Positions 43,681 to 54,639 of a stretch of DNA of 64,000 nt are shown piece by piece. The position numbers and the translations under genes were made by a program. The stretch is taken from contig OX467082.1 in assembly GCA_950106755.1 (NCBI GenBank), positions 18,166,001-18,230,000 on the forward strand, given 5' to 3'. Each line of letters opens with the position of its first letter. The stretch's first letter is position 1. Below the pieces are notes generated by a model. It was not told the origin of the DNA and searched no databases. It was given only the letters and a program-made list of their open reading frames with translations. Source of the stretch: Climacium dendroides (lineage: Eukaryota; Streptophyta; Bryopsida; Hypnales; Climaciaceae).

Positions 43681-44975
43681 ACGTAGGTTGTTTTTTTTGC
43701 CCGGGCAGCTCATGAGAAAGTCAAGCCTTCAAGGATGGTCAACATATATGCCATGTTGGCAAAATACGTCTAAAAATGGTTTATTATACTTCCAAATCCA
43801 TATGACTGCAAATATGACTCACCAGTCATATGACTGAAAGTGAATGACTCAGCCATGACTCATCCTAGTCATATCCCGACCATCTACAGTGATTTTTACT
43901 TGAGTCATATTTTATGATTTTGTGACTCACTGCAGTCATATTTTGTAGTCATAAAACATTCATTTTCTTGTAGTGATACCTAGTTGTAAGCTATGACATT
44001 CTTGAGCAAACCTAGTTGCAATGTCAACCAAATATGCCACCCCCATAGTCAAAGGTATATTAGATGAAAGAAGTAGCTCTACCTATTGCAAAACACCCTC
44101 TTCAACCACTGCAATAGCTTCAATTGCAAGCCTAGCTTACAATTTAGCCAAATCTTATTTTGTAGTAGGCTAAGTAATAGCTTGAGTTACTTCTAGATGT
44201 GGCATGGGTATTTTGTCCTCCATTTTGCTAGCTAAATGAAAAACCTAAACCATTGCAAAATTCAGAGTCAACATCTTTATTCCTCTAGTGTTATCATTTA
44301 AACATAAAACTTAGTAGTAGAAGTAGGATCTACAAGTCAAGATGATAATGGCAAACATACTTGGCCAATGTAATTTGGCAAGTTGTTGTGAAGAAAACGC
44401 CTACTATTTTTGGGCACATCCAATGTTGACTATTGTTTGGAAACATGTGATAGCTACCAATGCCACCATCTTCTTGTAAGCACTAAACATATATAATTAG
44501 GAGTAGAACCACTAGCTCTAACTTGGAAAGTCACCTTTACCTCAATAACTTGACCAAGTGAAGCCACTATATTGAACCTTTTTTCAATTTCTACAATCTT
44601 AACTTCTAATCTTTTTCTTTCTCTACATTGAGTTGTTTTTTTGAATGTAAAATGAAATAGTGATCAACATCATGGTTGAATTTTCCACAATAGATGCACT
44701 TTAGATACTTCTTCTAAGACTTCTCCCTTGCCTTTACTATTACTACTAAAAAAACAATGACCAAATCAACAAAACATCAATAAGTATCTATTGAAGTGGA
44801 TATTATATTTTATGTTTTTATAGTTTTTAGTTCATTTTGATACAAGTTAACAAGATGATCACAAATATCTGTTGATTCAAATATTGCATTGTGCAAATCA
44901 ACAAAAAAATCAACCCTTTTTTGTTCATTTTGATTGACAAGAGTTTGAAAGAAGTTTTTGTAATTTGGACATTCT

Positions 44976-45570
44976 TTAACCCTGAAGTGCCCAATTAATC
45001 AACCATATAGAGTCAATTTGAAATTTCAAACACATTTTGGTGTGGGCGATTAAATTCTTTTGATCATTTAAAAGAAATTTAAGAACAAATTTCAAAGTTA
45101 ACTATTGGAAGTTTTCAATTTTCAATTTTTCAGAAGGTAAATATTTGATTTTTGAAAGGTCTTCAAACGCATATATGTACCATTAGTGAAGAATAAAGCT
45201 TGTCAACTTTACTTCATTATCTAACTTTAATCAAACTTTTCACTTGATTTGAAATCTAACAGATTATGCACATCCATTTGCTTTGAAAATGGTTCAAATG
45301 GAAAGAGTATTGGGTTTCATGATTTTCACTATTGAAAATTTAAACATACAAATGTTGATTTGGAGTTATTTGCAATTTCTACTTATAAAAATAATTGCCT
45401 TTCAACACTTGCAAAGTGGATTGTGTAATGAGTTTGATAGCCCTTCATTTGAACTTCAAATTTTTGAAAGTGTATTTTGGTATACTAACACAATTTTTAG
45501 TTGTTCATGTCACCTCTAATTCCAAAAAACTCTTATATGCAAATTTTTCAAACATTGTAGGGATCTTGAG
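44976..45570 (+). repeat. R2 repeat copy, right end missing
   Basis: Starts TTAA-CCCTGAAGTGCCCAATTAATC and ACCATATAGAGTC, then follows the R2 body (GGTAAATATTTGATTTTTGAAAGG, CCATTTGCTTTGAAAATGGT, ATACTAACACAATTTTTAGTTG). After about 45570 the match fades and no inverted TTAA end is seen, so this copy is truncated or diverged. Confidence 0.65.
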
Positions 45571-45819
45571 ATAGCATATTAAAAATAGATTAATTACATT
45601 GGCCATCTAAATGCGTTCTCTAAAAATATTTGAGTTTAAAAAACATGCCATTTTAGTGCATTTTTAACCTCTTCTAGAAATCATTCTATATTTTATTTGA
45701 GTTTGAAATTTTGGAAGTAGAATCTTATAGTCATTAGTAAACAATGCTCAAAATTTGAAATTAAAATTATAGTTTATTAGAAACCACTTGTTCACACATG
45801 GTTTGTTGTAGTAGAACTA

Positions 45820-45834
45820 AGTGCACCCCTCAAG
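45820..45834 (+). repeat. Isolated end of the 8-bp-duplication family
   Basis: AGTGCACCCCTCAAG is the complement of CTTGAGGGGTGCACT, a near-perfect match to the left end of the 51015 element (CTTGAGGGGTACACT). No partner end was found within view, so it may be a truncated copy or chance. Confidence 0.35.
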
Positions 45835-46691
45835 GCATGATGTTGGTAATATATTTGGAATGGTAGGGTTGTGTAAATTCTTTTGATTATAATAAGCAAA
45901 TGTTGTGGCTACATGATACTAATAACATATTTAGAATGGCAGAGTTGTATTTACTAGGGCGCTAAACTTTGCAAGGTTAGAATGACAGGGTCGTAATTTT
46001 TAGGGGTGCCAAACTTTTGTTAGTGATTTGAATTGTTTCCTTTCAAACTAGATTGTCTTACACATGTACAGGTATACTTATAAATTATATTTAGAGTGGA
46101 TGTTGTTGGCAATGTTAGTGGATTCATTTGTTTATGTAGTTGTTTGGCTTTGCTAGTTCAATTTGAGTGCCTATCTATAGAATTGTTTACTCCTTTGAAC
46201 TCTAGAGCTAAAGGTTTACAGAGTTTCTCTAGCGATTTATATAGCTTATCAGACTGATTCATGGTCATAGTTGATTGCAAACAATGCCATTGGAAGATTT
46301 GGCATGGAAGTTGTTGCTTGAACTATGTGTCTTTTGTTTTGTGCATCACTAAACCTTATATATTAGTCATGTGCTTATACTAAAAAATTGAGTACAATTT
46401 TTTCTTTGTGCAAGGGCAGCAAGATAGCTTTTCAAAGAGTTGGATTCTCGATTTCCTTTCCATAATATCATAGATACACTTGGAGTAGTGTATCCCCACT
46501 ATTAGCTACAAACTAAAGTAGAGGAATGTTTTCCAAAACACCTTGCAACACTTATGTCATTCTACTACGAGCCAAGATTGATAGAGGTGGATAAAGTGAA
46601 ACGTCTCATTACACCTGTCTTGGACTGCTATAGACTAGAGACTCAATAGAGTCTTTTTAAGCTACCCATATTCAACAACTTTAAGAAGAAT
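45835..46691. other. Region upstream of the hAT fragment
   Basis: Contains two similar G-rich words, TAGGGCGCTAAACTTTGCAA (45956) and TAGGGGTGCCAAACTTTTG (45999), of the kind found at hAT ends. One could be the left end of the element whose transposase remnant follows. No matching right end was found. The frame before 46692 is interrupted by stops. Confidence 0.35.
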
Positions 46692-46979
46692 ATGGAGCCT
46701 CTATATGACCTTAACCCCATAACTCATCTTTGGCTTTATTTGGACTCCTACACTATTCTTCAAGTCAAGGCCTTTCCTAAGTTTTATAAGTTGGTAGAGA
46801 TTACTATAGTACAAGTGTTGGGTTCAGTAGAAGATGAGAGGTGTTTTAGCTCCCTTGCCTTCTTCAAAAACAAGCTATGGAACTCTTTGGACACACACCT
46901 CAAATGTGTTGTTGGCATGTATTCACAAAAAAATTTCACGTTGGAGACATTTTTATATGGTGAGACATATGATGAGTAG
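46692..46979 (+). pseudogene. hAT transposase C-terminal (dimerisation) fragment
   Basis: FPKFYKLVEITIVQVLGSVE followed by DERCFSSLAFFKNKLWNSLD matches the hAT family C-terminal dimerisation domain (pattern YP-L-xLA-xxL-xPxSSxxxER-FS-xxxxKxxxRN-L). The conserved E-R pair and FS are kept. Only the last 95 codons stay open, ending at a TAG at 46977-46979. Upstream sequence (46440-46690) has stops in every frame. It is therefore a remnant. It may mark the autonomous relative of local hAT-like elements, but no ends connect them. Confidence 0.78.
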
Positions 46980-47542
46980 GCAACTAGGGTAGATCATAGA
47001 TATGGTTTGTGAGCATAGTCTTTAGGCTAGTGCCATTATTGTAAACTTGCATCCTAGTATGATATAGGTCATATTTTGTAATGGACAGGTCCTTGCTTGG
47101 CCTATTTTTTAAACATCCATTCATCTATTAATGAAATTCTATTTATTCTATGTAACAAGTTGTATATTGTCAAAGTATAACGTCTTCTATGTTGGATGTT
47201 TGTGCCTAATTTCATCCACAATAAAGGAAACTATAGCCTAACTCTCAGCCTAACTTTTTGTCTAGAAAATGACTATATTGCCAAAAAAATCTCCATTTGG
47301 AAGGAATTTTGCCTATTTTGTTTTTTTTAAATCCTCAAAGGCGCTTGAATTTGTGACCAACTTAAAACAAGGAATGTCAAATTTATAATTTCCGGGAATG
47401 ACCATCACCAGCAAGTTTCATGAAAAAAAAATTATGCCCTCGCCATGTGGGCACCGACAACAAATAAAAGTGGAGACAGTCTGGCTTTCTCAAAAAAGCA
47501 AAAAAAGGGTTAGCACACAATCAACTTTTTTTACAATTCCAA
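46980..47542. other. Spacer
   Basis: No supportable gene, RNA or element end. Confidence 0.35.
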
Positions 47543-47645
47543 CTGTATTTTTTGGAATTTCAAGGCATGTGATATATTGTCGGAAAGGTATTTTCAAAAC
47601 CTTTTCAACAATATATCATACACCTTGAAATTTCAAAAATTACAG
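47543..47645. repeat. Compact 103-bp hairpin
   Basis: The left arm CTGTATTTTTTGGAATTTCA...GATATATTGTCGGAAAGGT pairs with a right arm whose complement is CTGTAATTTTTGAAATTTCA...GATATATTGTTGAAAAGGT. The arms are about 50 bp with roughly 85% pairing and almost no loop. Size and mismatch pattern fit a small foldback MITE or a small-RNA precursor. No other copy is visible in the window. Confidence 0.65.
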
Positions 47646-47759
47646 TCAAAAATTGCAAAAGAAGTTTCAAACCCACTATATGCACATGCACAAAACTGTG
47701 GCAAAAAGAAACGCACTCAATTTTGAATGTAGTTTTTTTTACCAAGTTTTGTTATGGTA

Positions 47760-49604
47760 CTGTTGTGCTACCATGTGGAAAGTACTTCCCTCTTCCATCC
47801 CACGTGGACATCTACGTGGTTAATCATTTGCAAATCATTTCAAAGTTACTACATGTCCATTAAGCATTTGACGTAGATAGCCATGTCAAAAGTTATTACA
47901 CAGTCATTTAGAAGTTGCAATGAAGTCTTTGTGTCATTCACATGGATTGCCACGTGGCAAGTCATTGCATAGTCATTTTGAAGTGACATGAATTTAGGAT
48001 TTAGCTTATTCCCCAAGGACATGGGAAGTCATTTTCTTGTCATTTTCAAGTTGCTGTAATGTGTACAAAAAAGAGTGTAGTGACAATCATGTAAGGAGTA
48101 TCATTCTATAGCTACATATAAATACATTCAAATTTTAACAATATATCATATACAATACAACATATACTATACACCATATTTAACATTCGTATTGCATGGT
48201 TTCCAAAGCCACTTAGTGCATGAATATGAAGAGATGTAATGACAATCCTTTGATACAAGTGGGGTGGTAGGAGGCAAGAAAAAACATGTTGGATATGTAG
48301 AACATAGGAATTGTGTTACATCTAATATTCTAGACCTCATTTAGGCATAGTAGATTAATTCTTTCAAAAACTTTGAACTCTTCAAAATTGAAAAATCAAT
48401 CTTACTTTCATCTTCAAAATTCCATTTAGATTTCAAGCCTCAAATCAAAAGTTATGGACAAAATTGAAAGAAAGGATTGGAAAGGAAAAAAATTGACATT
48501 TTTTAACATCCTTTTTGAATTTTTTTCATCCACGTTGGATATGGCATACATGAAAATGTGCTATAGATGTAGGGAAAGTATAATGAAAAGTATGTAAGAT
48601 GTTTGGAAATCACACAATGCATCACAATGTGTAGAGTACCAAAGCAATAGTAGAGTAAAAGTGCAGTAGTCCAAGACATTTTCAACTCATTCTACAATCT
48701 CTAGAAGTTATTTTGCAAGGGCACCAGAGAGGCAATATAGTCGTTTGTGTAAAGAGGAACACAACTTTACAACTACTTTTGGCACCATCAAAATACCTTC
48801 ATGTATGTATGTTGGAACCTCTAAAATATCAATTTTAAATCATATCAACTTTATGAAAGTAATGTAAAGATAGTAGCTCTAATGAACAAAAATCATTGTT
48901 GTCATATTAGTATGAGTTTAACTTAATCTTGAATGTACGATTTTACAAAAAAAGACAAAAGAATAATTTTTTAAAGGCTATTTTTCAAGGGTAATTTTTT
49001 TTAAGTATAGAAATTAGAAAGATAAAAAAATATTTTTAAATGAAAAAATAGAAAAAATACAAAAAAAAACTTTAAAAAATACAAAAGAGAGAAATAGTTT
49101 TTTAACTTTAAGAATAAGTTGAAGAAAATTACTATTAATGAAATAAATAAATGAATTAAAATAAATAAATAATGAAGAAGTAAAAAAGATAACAAACATT
49201 GATCTAGAAAAAGAAGAAGCCTTTTTCTTTCCATCATTTTTTGAAGCATTGATGAATGACTTCAAATCACTCATTGGCAATAATGTAGAAGTCATTATGT
49301 AGTCACCCTATAGTGAAGCACAATCACTACATATGGCAATGGTTTATTATGTTTTGACTTGGGCCTCCATGGTGGAATTGAGTGAATTCACATCAAAAGT
49401 TCAATGACACTTTGAATAAAAACTAGCGGATGAAGCTTCAACATTGGGAACTCTTCATTCAAAGTCACGTTGGCATCTACAAGATGACTCAAATGCTATG
49501 GAGCATCTTGCGTTGGTGCAATTAGGGAGCTGAGTCATTTTTTAATCATTTTAGACAATAAGTCATTTAGCCCCAATCACAAAAAGGCCCATTTTCTTGT
49601 AATG
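47760..49604. repeat. CACTA-like subterminal sequences with one recognised end
   Basis: The right end at 49604 (complement CATTACAAGAAAATGGGCCT, then TTTTGTGATTGGGG) resembles the left end of the large CACTA-like element at 12039. From 47780 to 48080 there are repeated CCACGTGG, AGTCATT and AAGTTGC words; from 49235 to 49600, GAAGTCATT and GTAGTCACC words. This is the layout of a CACTA-like element of about 1.8-2.2 kb, but I could not fix a left end matching the ATA at 49605-49607. The middle (48080-49230) has no gene; the hydrophobic open frames at 49001-49295 are AT artefacts. Confidence 0.45.
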
Positions 49605-49609
49605 ATATC

Positions 49610-51006
49610 AATTATTGAAGCTTAGAGATCATTGACACTTCTCTTTCATCCAAGTCCAAAAGCAAAGCCTCAAGTCAACAAGTCAAATGCCTCCAACCCT
49701 ATCAAAGAATCAATCCTTCACTATATTGTAAGGATCAATATCTATTTCTTCAAATTTGCCTACATTCCTAACCTAGAGCCTACTAGTGGTATCCAATACC
49801 AAAATAGAGTCAAAAGTCTCGTCAATATTGTGAGTCTCCATTTCATCACTTGAGAATCATGATTTTTTTCAATTTTTGTAGTTTTAAGTGTAGTTTTATA
49901 TACAAAAGCCCAAAAGAAAGTGTAAAACCAAAATAGATATGTCACATGCTAATATAGTGTTTAGTCTTAAATAGAGTATTTTCCCTTAAATATAACCAAA
50001 TCCCACATGTAAATAGGATAGAGCCCAAAATTTGTACAAAGTAAGGATGTTAAGTATAAATTGCCCAAATTGTCTAAACTTGCCTTATATGTGACAAATA
50101 CTAGCTAAATTGGTCTAAAGGAACCTGCATGAGAATCCTAAGTGATTTCCAAAGAGAAGTTTCAATTTGCCATTTTATTTTGCAAAATAGTAAAAAACCC
50201 AATTATTAATCTATATATGAAGAAAACTCAAGATGGATAGGTAGAGAGCATCTATGATCAAAGTGCAATGTTTTGGGGTGGAAATCACATCAACAATCTA
50301 ACAACACAATCACTTTGCTAAAATTTCCTTTCGTATAAAAGTTTCCCTGTTTGCAGAAAATTAAAGGAGATAGTGGGATTTGATTCCCCTTTTTCACATG
50401 TGCAAAGTAAAAATATAATCTTGCAGATCTTTTGTGAAATTCTATGAGAGGTTCCACAAAAAATTCCAGAATTTTTTGGTAGTTAGAAAATCCTCTTCAG
50501 TATAGTCAACTACCAAAATTTCCTGATAAAAAATTTGTACGAATTATTCCAGATGCGATAAAATCTCTCTAAAATTAGCATAGCTTCTTTTATGTGAATA
50601 ATATGTTTCAACAAGTTTCAAGCCTTTTTGATAGTCAAAAGTACCTGAACTAGCAAGATTTTTCAAAATCGGTGAATTTGAAGAAAGTTCATGGAGTTGA
50701 CTAAGGTTTGGGGGGAATACAAAATCAAAATGGGGCCAAAATCAAATCTTTTTTAATCCTTTATACCTATTAAAGAGCTTAGGCTAGTTACTTTTTACAA
50801 AAAAATCAAATTCCCAAAATTGAAATTTTGACCCTTTTTGGCATTAAGCTACCGCTAGGTTTTGTTACGTTTTATGGAAAGCAAAAAGTATTAAGGGAAC
50901 TATATTACTAAAATGGTCTTTTGAAGCCAGTGGCACAATCCATTTGTGAATTGAAGTCTTTCTCTAAAAGTTAGGATTTGAACCATTGTAGAAGATCAAA
51001 AATTGA
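49610..51006. other. Spacer, no recognised features
   Basis: No supportable gene. Short open frames at 49632-49853 and 49760-49945 lack domains. Confidence 0.35.
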
Positions 51007-51014
51007 AGATTAGG

Positions 51015-52861
51015 CTTGAGGGGTACACTATACAGGAATTTCATTGATCACATGCAAACAAGCCCCTATTATTTGGAGGCTATGTAGGTAATTTTTTTAA
51101 TTTATGGGGGGGTTTTTTACCTAAATTTCTAAAACTTGCTTATTTCATATACCCCATATTTTTGTTGAAATTTTTGTGGGTGTTCATTTTTTATACCCTA
51201 TGTTCATTATAAATACAACTTAGTGGACAATGTTTTACTAAAACTTAGAAGGATAGGATGCACACTTTTTCACGAGAAGGTTTGGCTAAACATTACACTT
51301 GTACTTTGTAGTTAACCTTGAATGTTGAAATTGCAAGCTTTATTCATAGTAGAAACGCATAATTACACCACTTGCAATGAAACAAATTGGATCTAAAATT
51401 TGAATCAAAACATAGTACTAAGAAAAAACAATGGAAAAACAATGGAATAGTACCCAAGTTTAAGGTTTAGGTCTATAGACAATTCTCAAAATTGTGGTGT
51501 ATGTGTTTATAAACACATAACTCACCATGAACAAGTGTCTAAAAACAAAGGTTTGAACAATATGCTTGGTCTAGGGTTCAATGTCCAAGCAAAGCAAATT
51601 TGAAAACTCATATATAGAACTTGGACACTTAGGAACACTAAATTGATTCCTACAAGAAAAATTCTATTGCTACTGACCTACATGTTTGCAAAGAACAACA
51701 TTAGTGACTTTGCATAACAGAAATGTATAGAAAAGGAGAAAACCAAAAAATGATGCTAATCACAAATGGTTAAGGATTTTATCTCATCGACATCTAGGGG
51801 TTACCCAAACGTTGGGCAAATCAGCCTGCCCATTTCTCTTGCGCACTTCGATTTTGACTTGCCACTTGTTGAGAGGAGTAACTTGTAGTTGGTGTAGCTC
51901 CGCAGCACTAAGCTCACTCAAAGGAACCATCTGCAGTCTTTGTGGAATAGGATTGTCTAACCTGCAAGACTTGCCGAAGACAATCACGTTGGTCTCAAAA
52001 GCATTGAGCACCAAATTTGCCTTCTCATTAAGCCGCTCTAATTTCTTCCTCACACGCCTTCTATTTTCTACGTTCCAAAAATTGAATGCCCACTCCAACA
52101 CATCATTTGATTCTAAAGACAATCTCATTGCCTCGAAAGTGGAAACTCCGTCGACGTCAAGCTTCCCAATGTATTTTGGTTCAGACACATTGGACTCCAA
52201 TGTCCATACTGTAACCTTCTCGACAGCCATATAAACGCCAAATGCAAAACCCTACCCCCAACCCCTAACTAAAAGCATCTACGGGCTCAAACATAATCCA
52301 CAACACAATCACTTGAACCGCTCACCAATTTGCAACAAAAGTTCGCAACAAAACCCTTAACCTGAAGCATTTGCAAGCAATGTAAGGTCTACAACCTTGC
52401 GTTGTCTACAAATCTGTCGCCCAAAATCAAGATTTGAAAAAAACGCGAGACAAAATGAATCCGCAAACCTCCAGTGGCATCCCTAACGTTTTCTCACTAA
52501 ACCTTTGATATTAGATGACACAGTCACTCATGCATCCAATGTTCTTCATCCATCCATTGTTAGGACATGGGATTCGAAGACATGGGATTCCATCCTCAGT
52601 ACCTTCGTTATATTTATATTGTATTAAGTATAGTAGTGGAAAGTTCAAATTTTTGGAGGGGATTTGGGGGGGGCTACTTTAAAAAAAATTGATAGAATTT
52701 AGTAATATATAACACCCTTTGTTATTTATAATGACTAGTAGCCCATTATGTGGATGCTAATTTACTTTGAATAATTGTCAAAAATTTAGGTCCAATACAA
52801 TTAAAAATATCCTTCATTTGGTCGCATGCTAACATAAAAGAAAAGGGAGTGCACCCCCGGG
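51015..52861 (-). mobile_element. Gene-fragment-bearing element with 8-bp duplication, copy 2
   Basis: Perfect 8-bp flanks AGATTAGG (51007-51014 and 52862-52869). Ends CTTGAGGGGTACACT and, complemented, CCCGGGGGTGCACT. The body is nearly identical to copy 1 over about 1 kb on the left (51025-52020) and more diverged on the right (52180-52860). It holds a 149-codon minus-strand frame (51784-52230) and no transposase. The duplication length suggests hAT-type mobilisation. Confidence 0.8.
51784..52230 (-). CDS. Unrecognised 148-residue protein carried by the element
   Basis: Single open frame from ATG (52230) to a stop at 51784-51786. I do not recognise the family. The N-terminus (MAVEKVTVWTLESNVSEPKY) is followed by an acidic/hydrophobic stretch with VSTFEAMRLSLESNDVLEWA and FNFWNVENRRRVRKKLERLN, then a mixed C-terminal part (LPLNKW-like, GQADLPNVWVTPRCR). 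No signal peptide or membrane segment is seen. Composition is balanced and much less AT-rich than its surroundings, and the shared parts are conserved between the two copies, so it derives from a real coding sequence. No intron boundary is evident. Whether it is a captured host exon set or an element-encoded accessory protein is open, and expression is unknown. Confidence 0.55.
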   Translation of the reverse strand: MAVEKVTVWTLESNVSEPKYIGKLDVDGVSTFEAMRLSLESNDVLEWAFNFWNVENRRRVRKKLERLNEKANLVLNAFETNVIVFGKSCRLDNPIPQRLQMVPLSELSAAELHQLQVTPLNKWQVKIEVRKRNGQADLPNVWVTPRCR

Positions 52862-52869
52862 AGATTAGG

Positions 52870-53516
52870 ATTAAAAAAATCAGGTACAAGATTACCATTA
52901 GGAAATGAGAGGAGGTGGATGACCTTAAAAGAATATTTAAAGGTGTTCCTTCTCCTCTCAAAACACCCCTTTTCTACCCTTGTAGTTATATTTTGGCACT
53001 TGGACAAGTTGGTCCATTTAATTGGATTTTTTGGCCAATTTTGAGCCAAAGTTGCAAAATATGTGTTTCTAAAGCATTTCAAGCTCCAATTGTTGTTATT
53101 TTTATAAGATTTGAAGAACTTAGGGGTCCCTTTAAAACTTACAAGTTTGTTTGATTTCCTGTATGATTTTTGTTGGAAGGTGTTACTAACTTGGTTATAT
53201 TTTGTTTGAGTTTGGAATTTGCTTATCTTGTTGTACTAATCCTAATGCAACTCCCCTTTGTACCTTAGCAATGTTGCTGAGGGGGACCTTTAATGTGGAG
53301 TTTTGAATGGTTGTACTAACTTGTTGTATTTTCTTTGTTTGACACTAGCAAGTGTTTGTACTGACTTATTTGTATTTTTGATTTTGTACTATTAAGTGTT
53401 TGTATTAACCTGAGTATACTAACGTGTCTATGTGTATCTTTGATTAATATTGTGAGCAATCCTTTTGGAAAATGTTGTAGTAGATCCGTAGTTTTGTCCA
53501 CCACAATGAAGCTTTA
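52870..53516. other. Spacer
   Basis: Plain sequence with repeated TTGTACTAAC / GTGTTTGTA words (53225-53440). No gene recognised. Confidence 0.35.
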
Positions 53517-53703
53517 ACTCTAGGAGTTTTGTGATTTATTAGAATTTAGAAATTTACCAAAACCACAACAAAACTTAGACTCTAGGAGTTTTGTAATTTA
53601 TTAGAGTTTAGAAATTTATCAAAATCACAACAAATTTTAGACTCTAGGAGTTTTTTGATTTGTTAGAATTTGGATACTTATCAAAACCATAGCAGAGTTC
53701 AAC
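53517..53703. repeat. 62-bp tandem repeat, three copies
   Basis: TAGGAGTTTT begins at 53521, 53583 and 53645: exact 62-bp spacing. The unit is CTCTAGGAGTTTTGTGATTT then ATTAGAATTTAGAAATTTACC and AAAACCACAACAAA. The third copy is the most diverged. Confidence 0.85.
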
Positions 53704-54630
53704 TCATAGAGTCCTAAAAAGTCCCAACTAAAGATTGTATTTGGCTACTATACTAGTTTACAAAGTCTAGTTTCCAAAACATAGTTTTGGATTATCAAGT
53801 TTAGTCTCCAGAAGTTAGTGATAAATTCCCAAATTAGCTTTAGATAGAACCTTTAAAAATTAGTGTCAACAACCCATTTTAGTATTTAAAACACTTTGGA
53901 AAAGCCTTATCACTAAAGTAATAGAAGAAAAATTACAAAAAAGAAGTCCAAAATCGACCCAAAAGACAGATAGATCCATGAACTACCATTTTGGCTCACA
54001 TATTGGAATCAAGGAAATCTAGAAAATTTAGGTGAAATTTCAAATTATAAATTATTAGTTGAATGAAATTATGCTATAATCATACATTTGTAGATGTTCC
54101 AATGAGTAGGAATGGAAATGTTAGAACAATGGTGTGATTTTTTAAAGATGTATTTATGCAAAAATGAAGAAGAAATCATAGGAAAAAATTAGGACTTCAA
54201 AATGAAAAAGACATTAATTAAAATTTGATAGAATTAGAAAATAAATACTATGACTAGAAATTCATATGAAGAATGAACTGAGAATGGGAAAGACAATTAC
54301 AAAACAAAACACTAAGACTAAAAGAAATGAAGACTAAAACTAGAAGAAATAAAAAGAAAGAACAAGGAAGATGAAGCCATGTGGTAGATGGAGGAGAGTA
54401 GGGTTTGTAAACCCTCTTTCTCCCTCTTTTGACTCCCATACTTCTCTTTTTCTTCTCTCTCTTCTTGCACTTTGATTTGGAAAAAGCTTTGAACACACAC
54501 TAAGGGAGGAGAATGAACAAGAGATTAAGGGGAGAAGTTAGAAATGAGTAACAACTTAGAAAATTTGTCGAGTAGGTTTAGCTCAATCATTGCTATGAGT
54601 TTGAAAAAGGTTGGGTTGAAGTTAGAGTTA
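53704..54630. other. Spacer
   Basis: No supportable gene. A purine-rich stretch at 54300-54480 produces Lys/Glu-rich open frames (54254-54500, -) that look like low-complexity sequence. Confidence 0.35.
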
Positions 54631-54639
54631 GGAGATGGA

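Larger units (their letters stand above)
42074..43975 (-). mobile_element. CACTA element copy 3 (1.9 kb, ATA duplication)
   Basis: CACTACTAGGATTTGAGTGT at 42074 and the right-end complement CACTACAAGAAAATGAATGT from 43975, each continuing TTTATGACT(G/A)CA. ATA on both sides (42071-42073; 43976-43978). The order of parts is reversed relative to copies 1 and 2 (telomere-like hairpins at 42570-42625, pyrimidine-rich array at 42650-43270, TGACTCA array at 43295-43680), so this copy is in the opposite orientation. No transposase. Confidence 0.86.
41300..44960 (-). mobile_element. Second retroelement remnant (gag-protease), split by CACTA copy 3
   Basis: On the minus strand, KKYLKCIYCGKFNHDVDHYF at about 44715-44655 is a Gag zinc knuckle (C-xx-C-xxxx-H with the last Cys replaced). 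MMMDFGT followed by LVLISKQFAKELDCIAINL at about 41990-41905 looks like an aspartic protease start. The upstream text near 44960-44850 (NYKNFFQTLVNQNEQKRVDFF) may be Gag. Most of the rest is a string of stops. CACTA copy 3 lies between the two blocks. No LTRs or RT were recognised, so class and limits are uncertain; it is distinct from the chromovirus next door. Confidence 0.55.
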
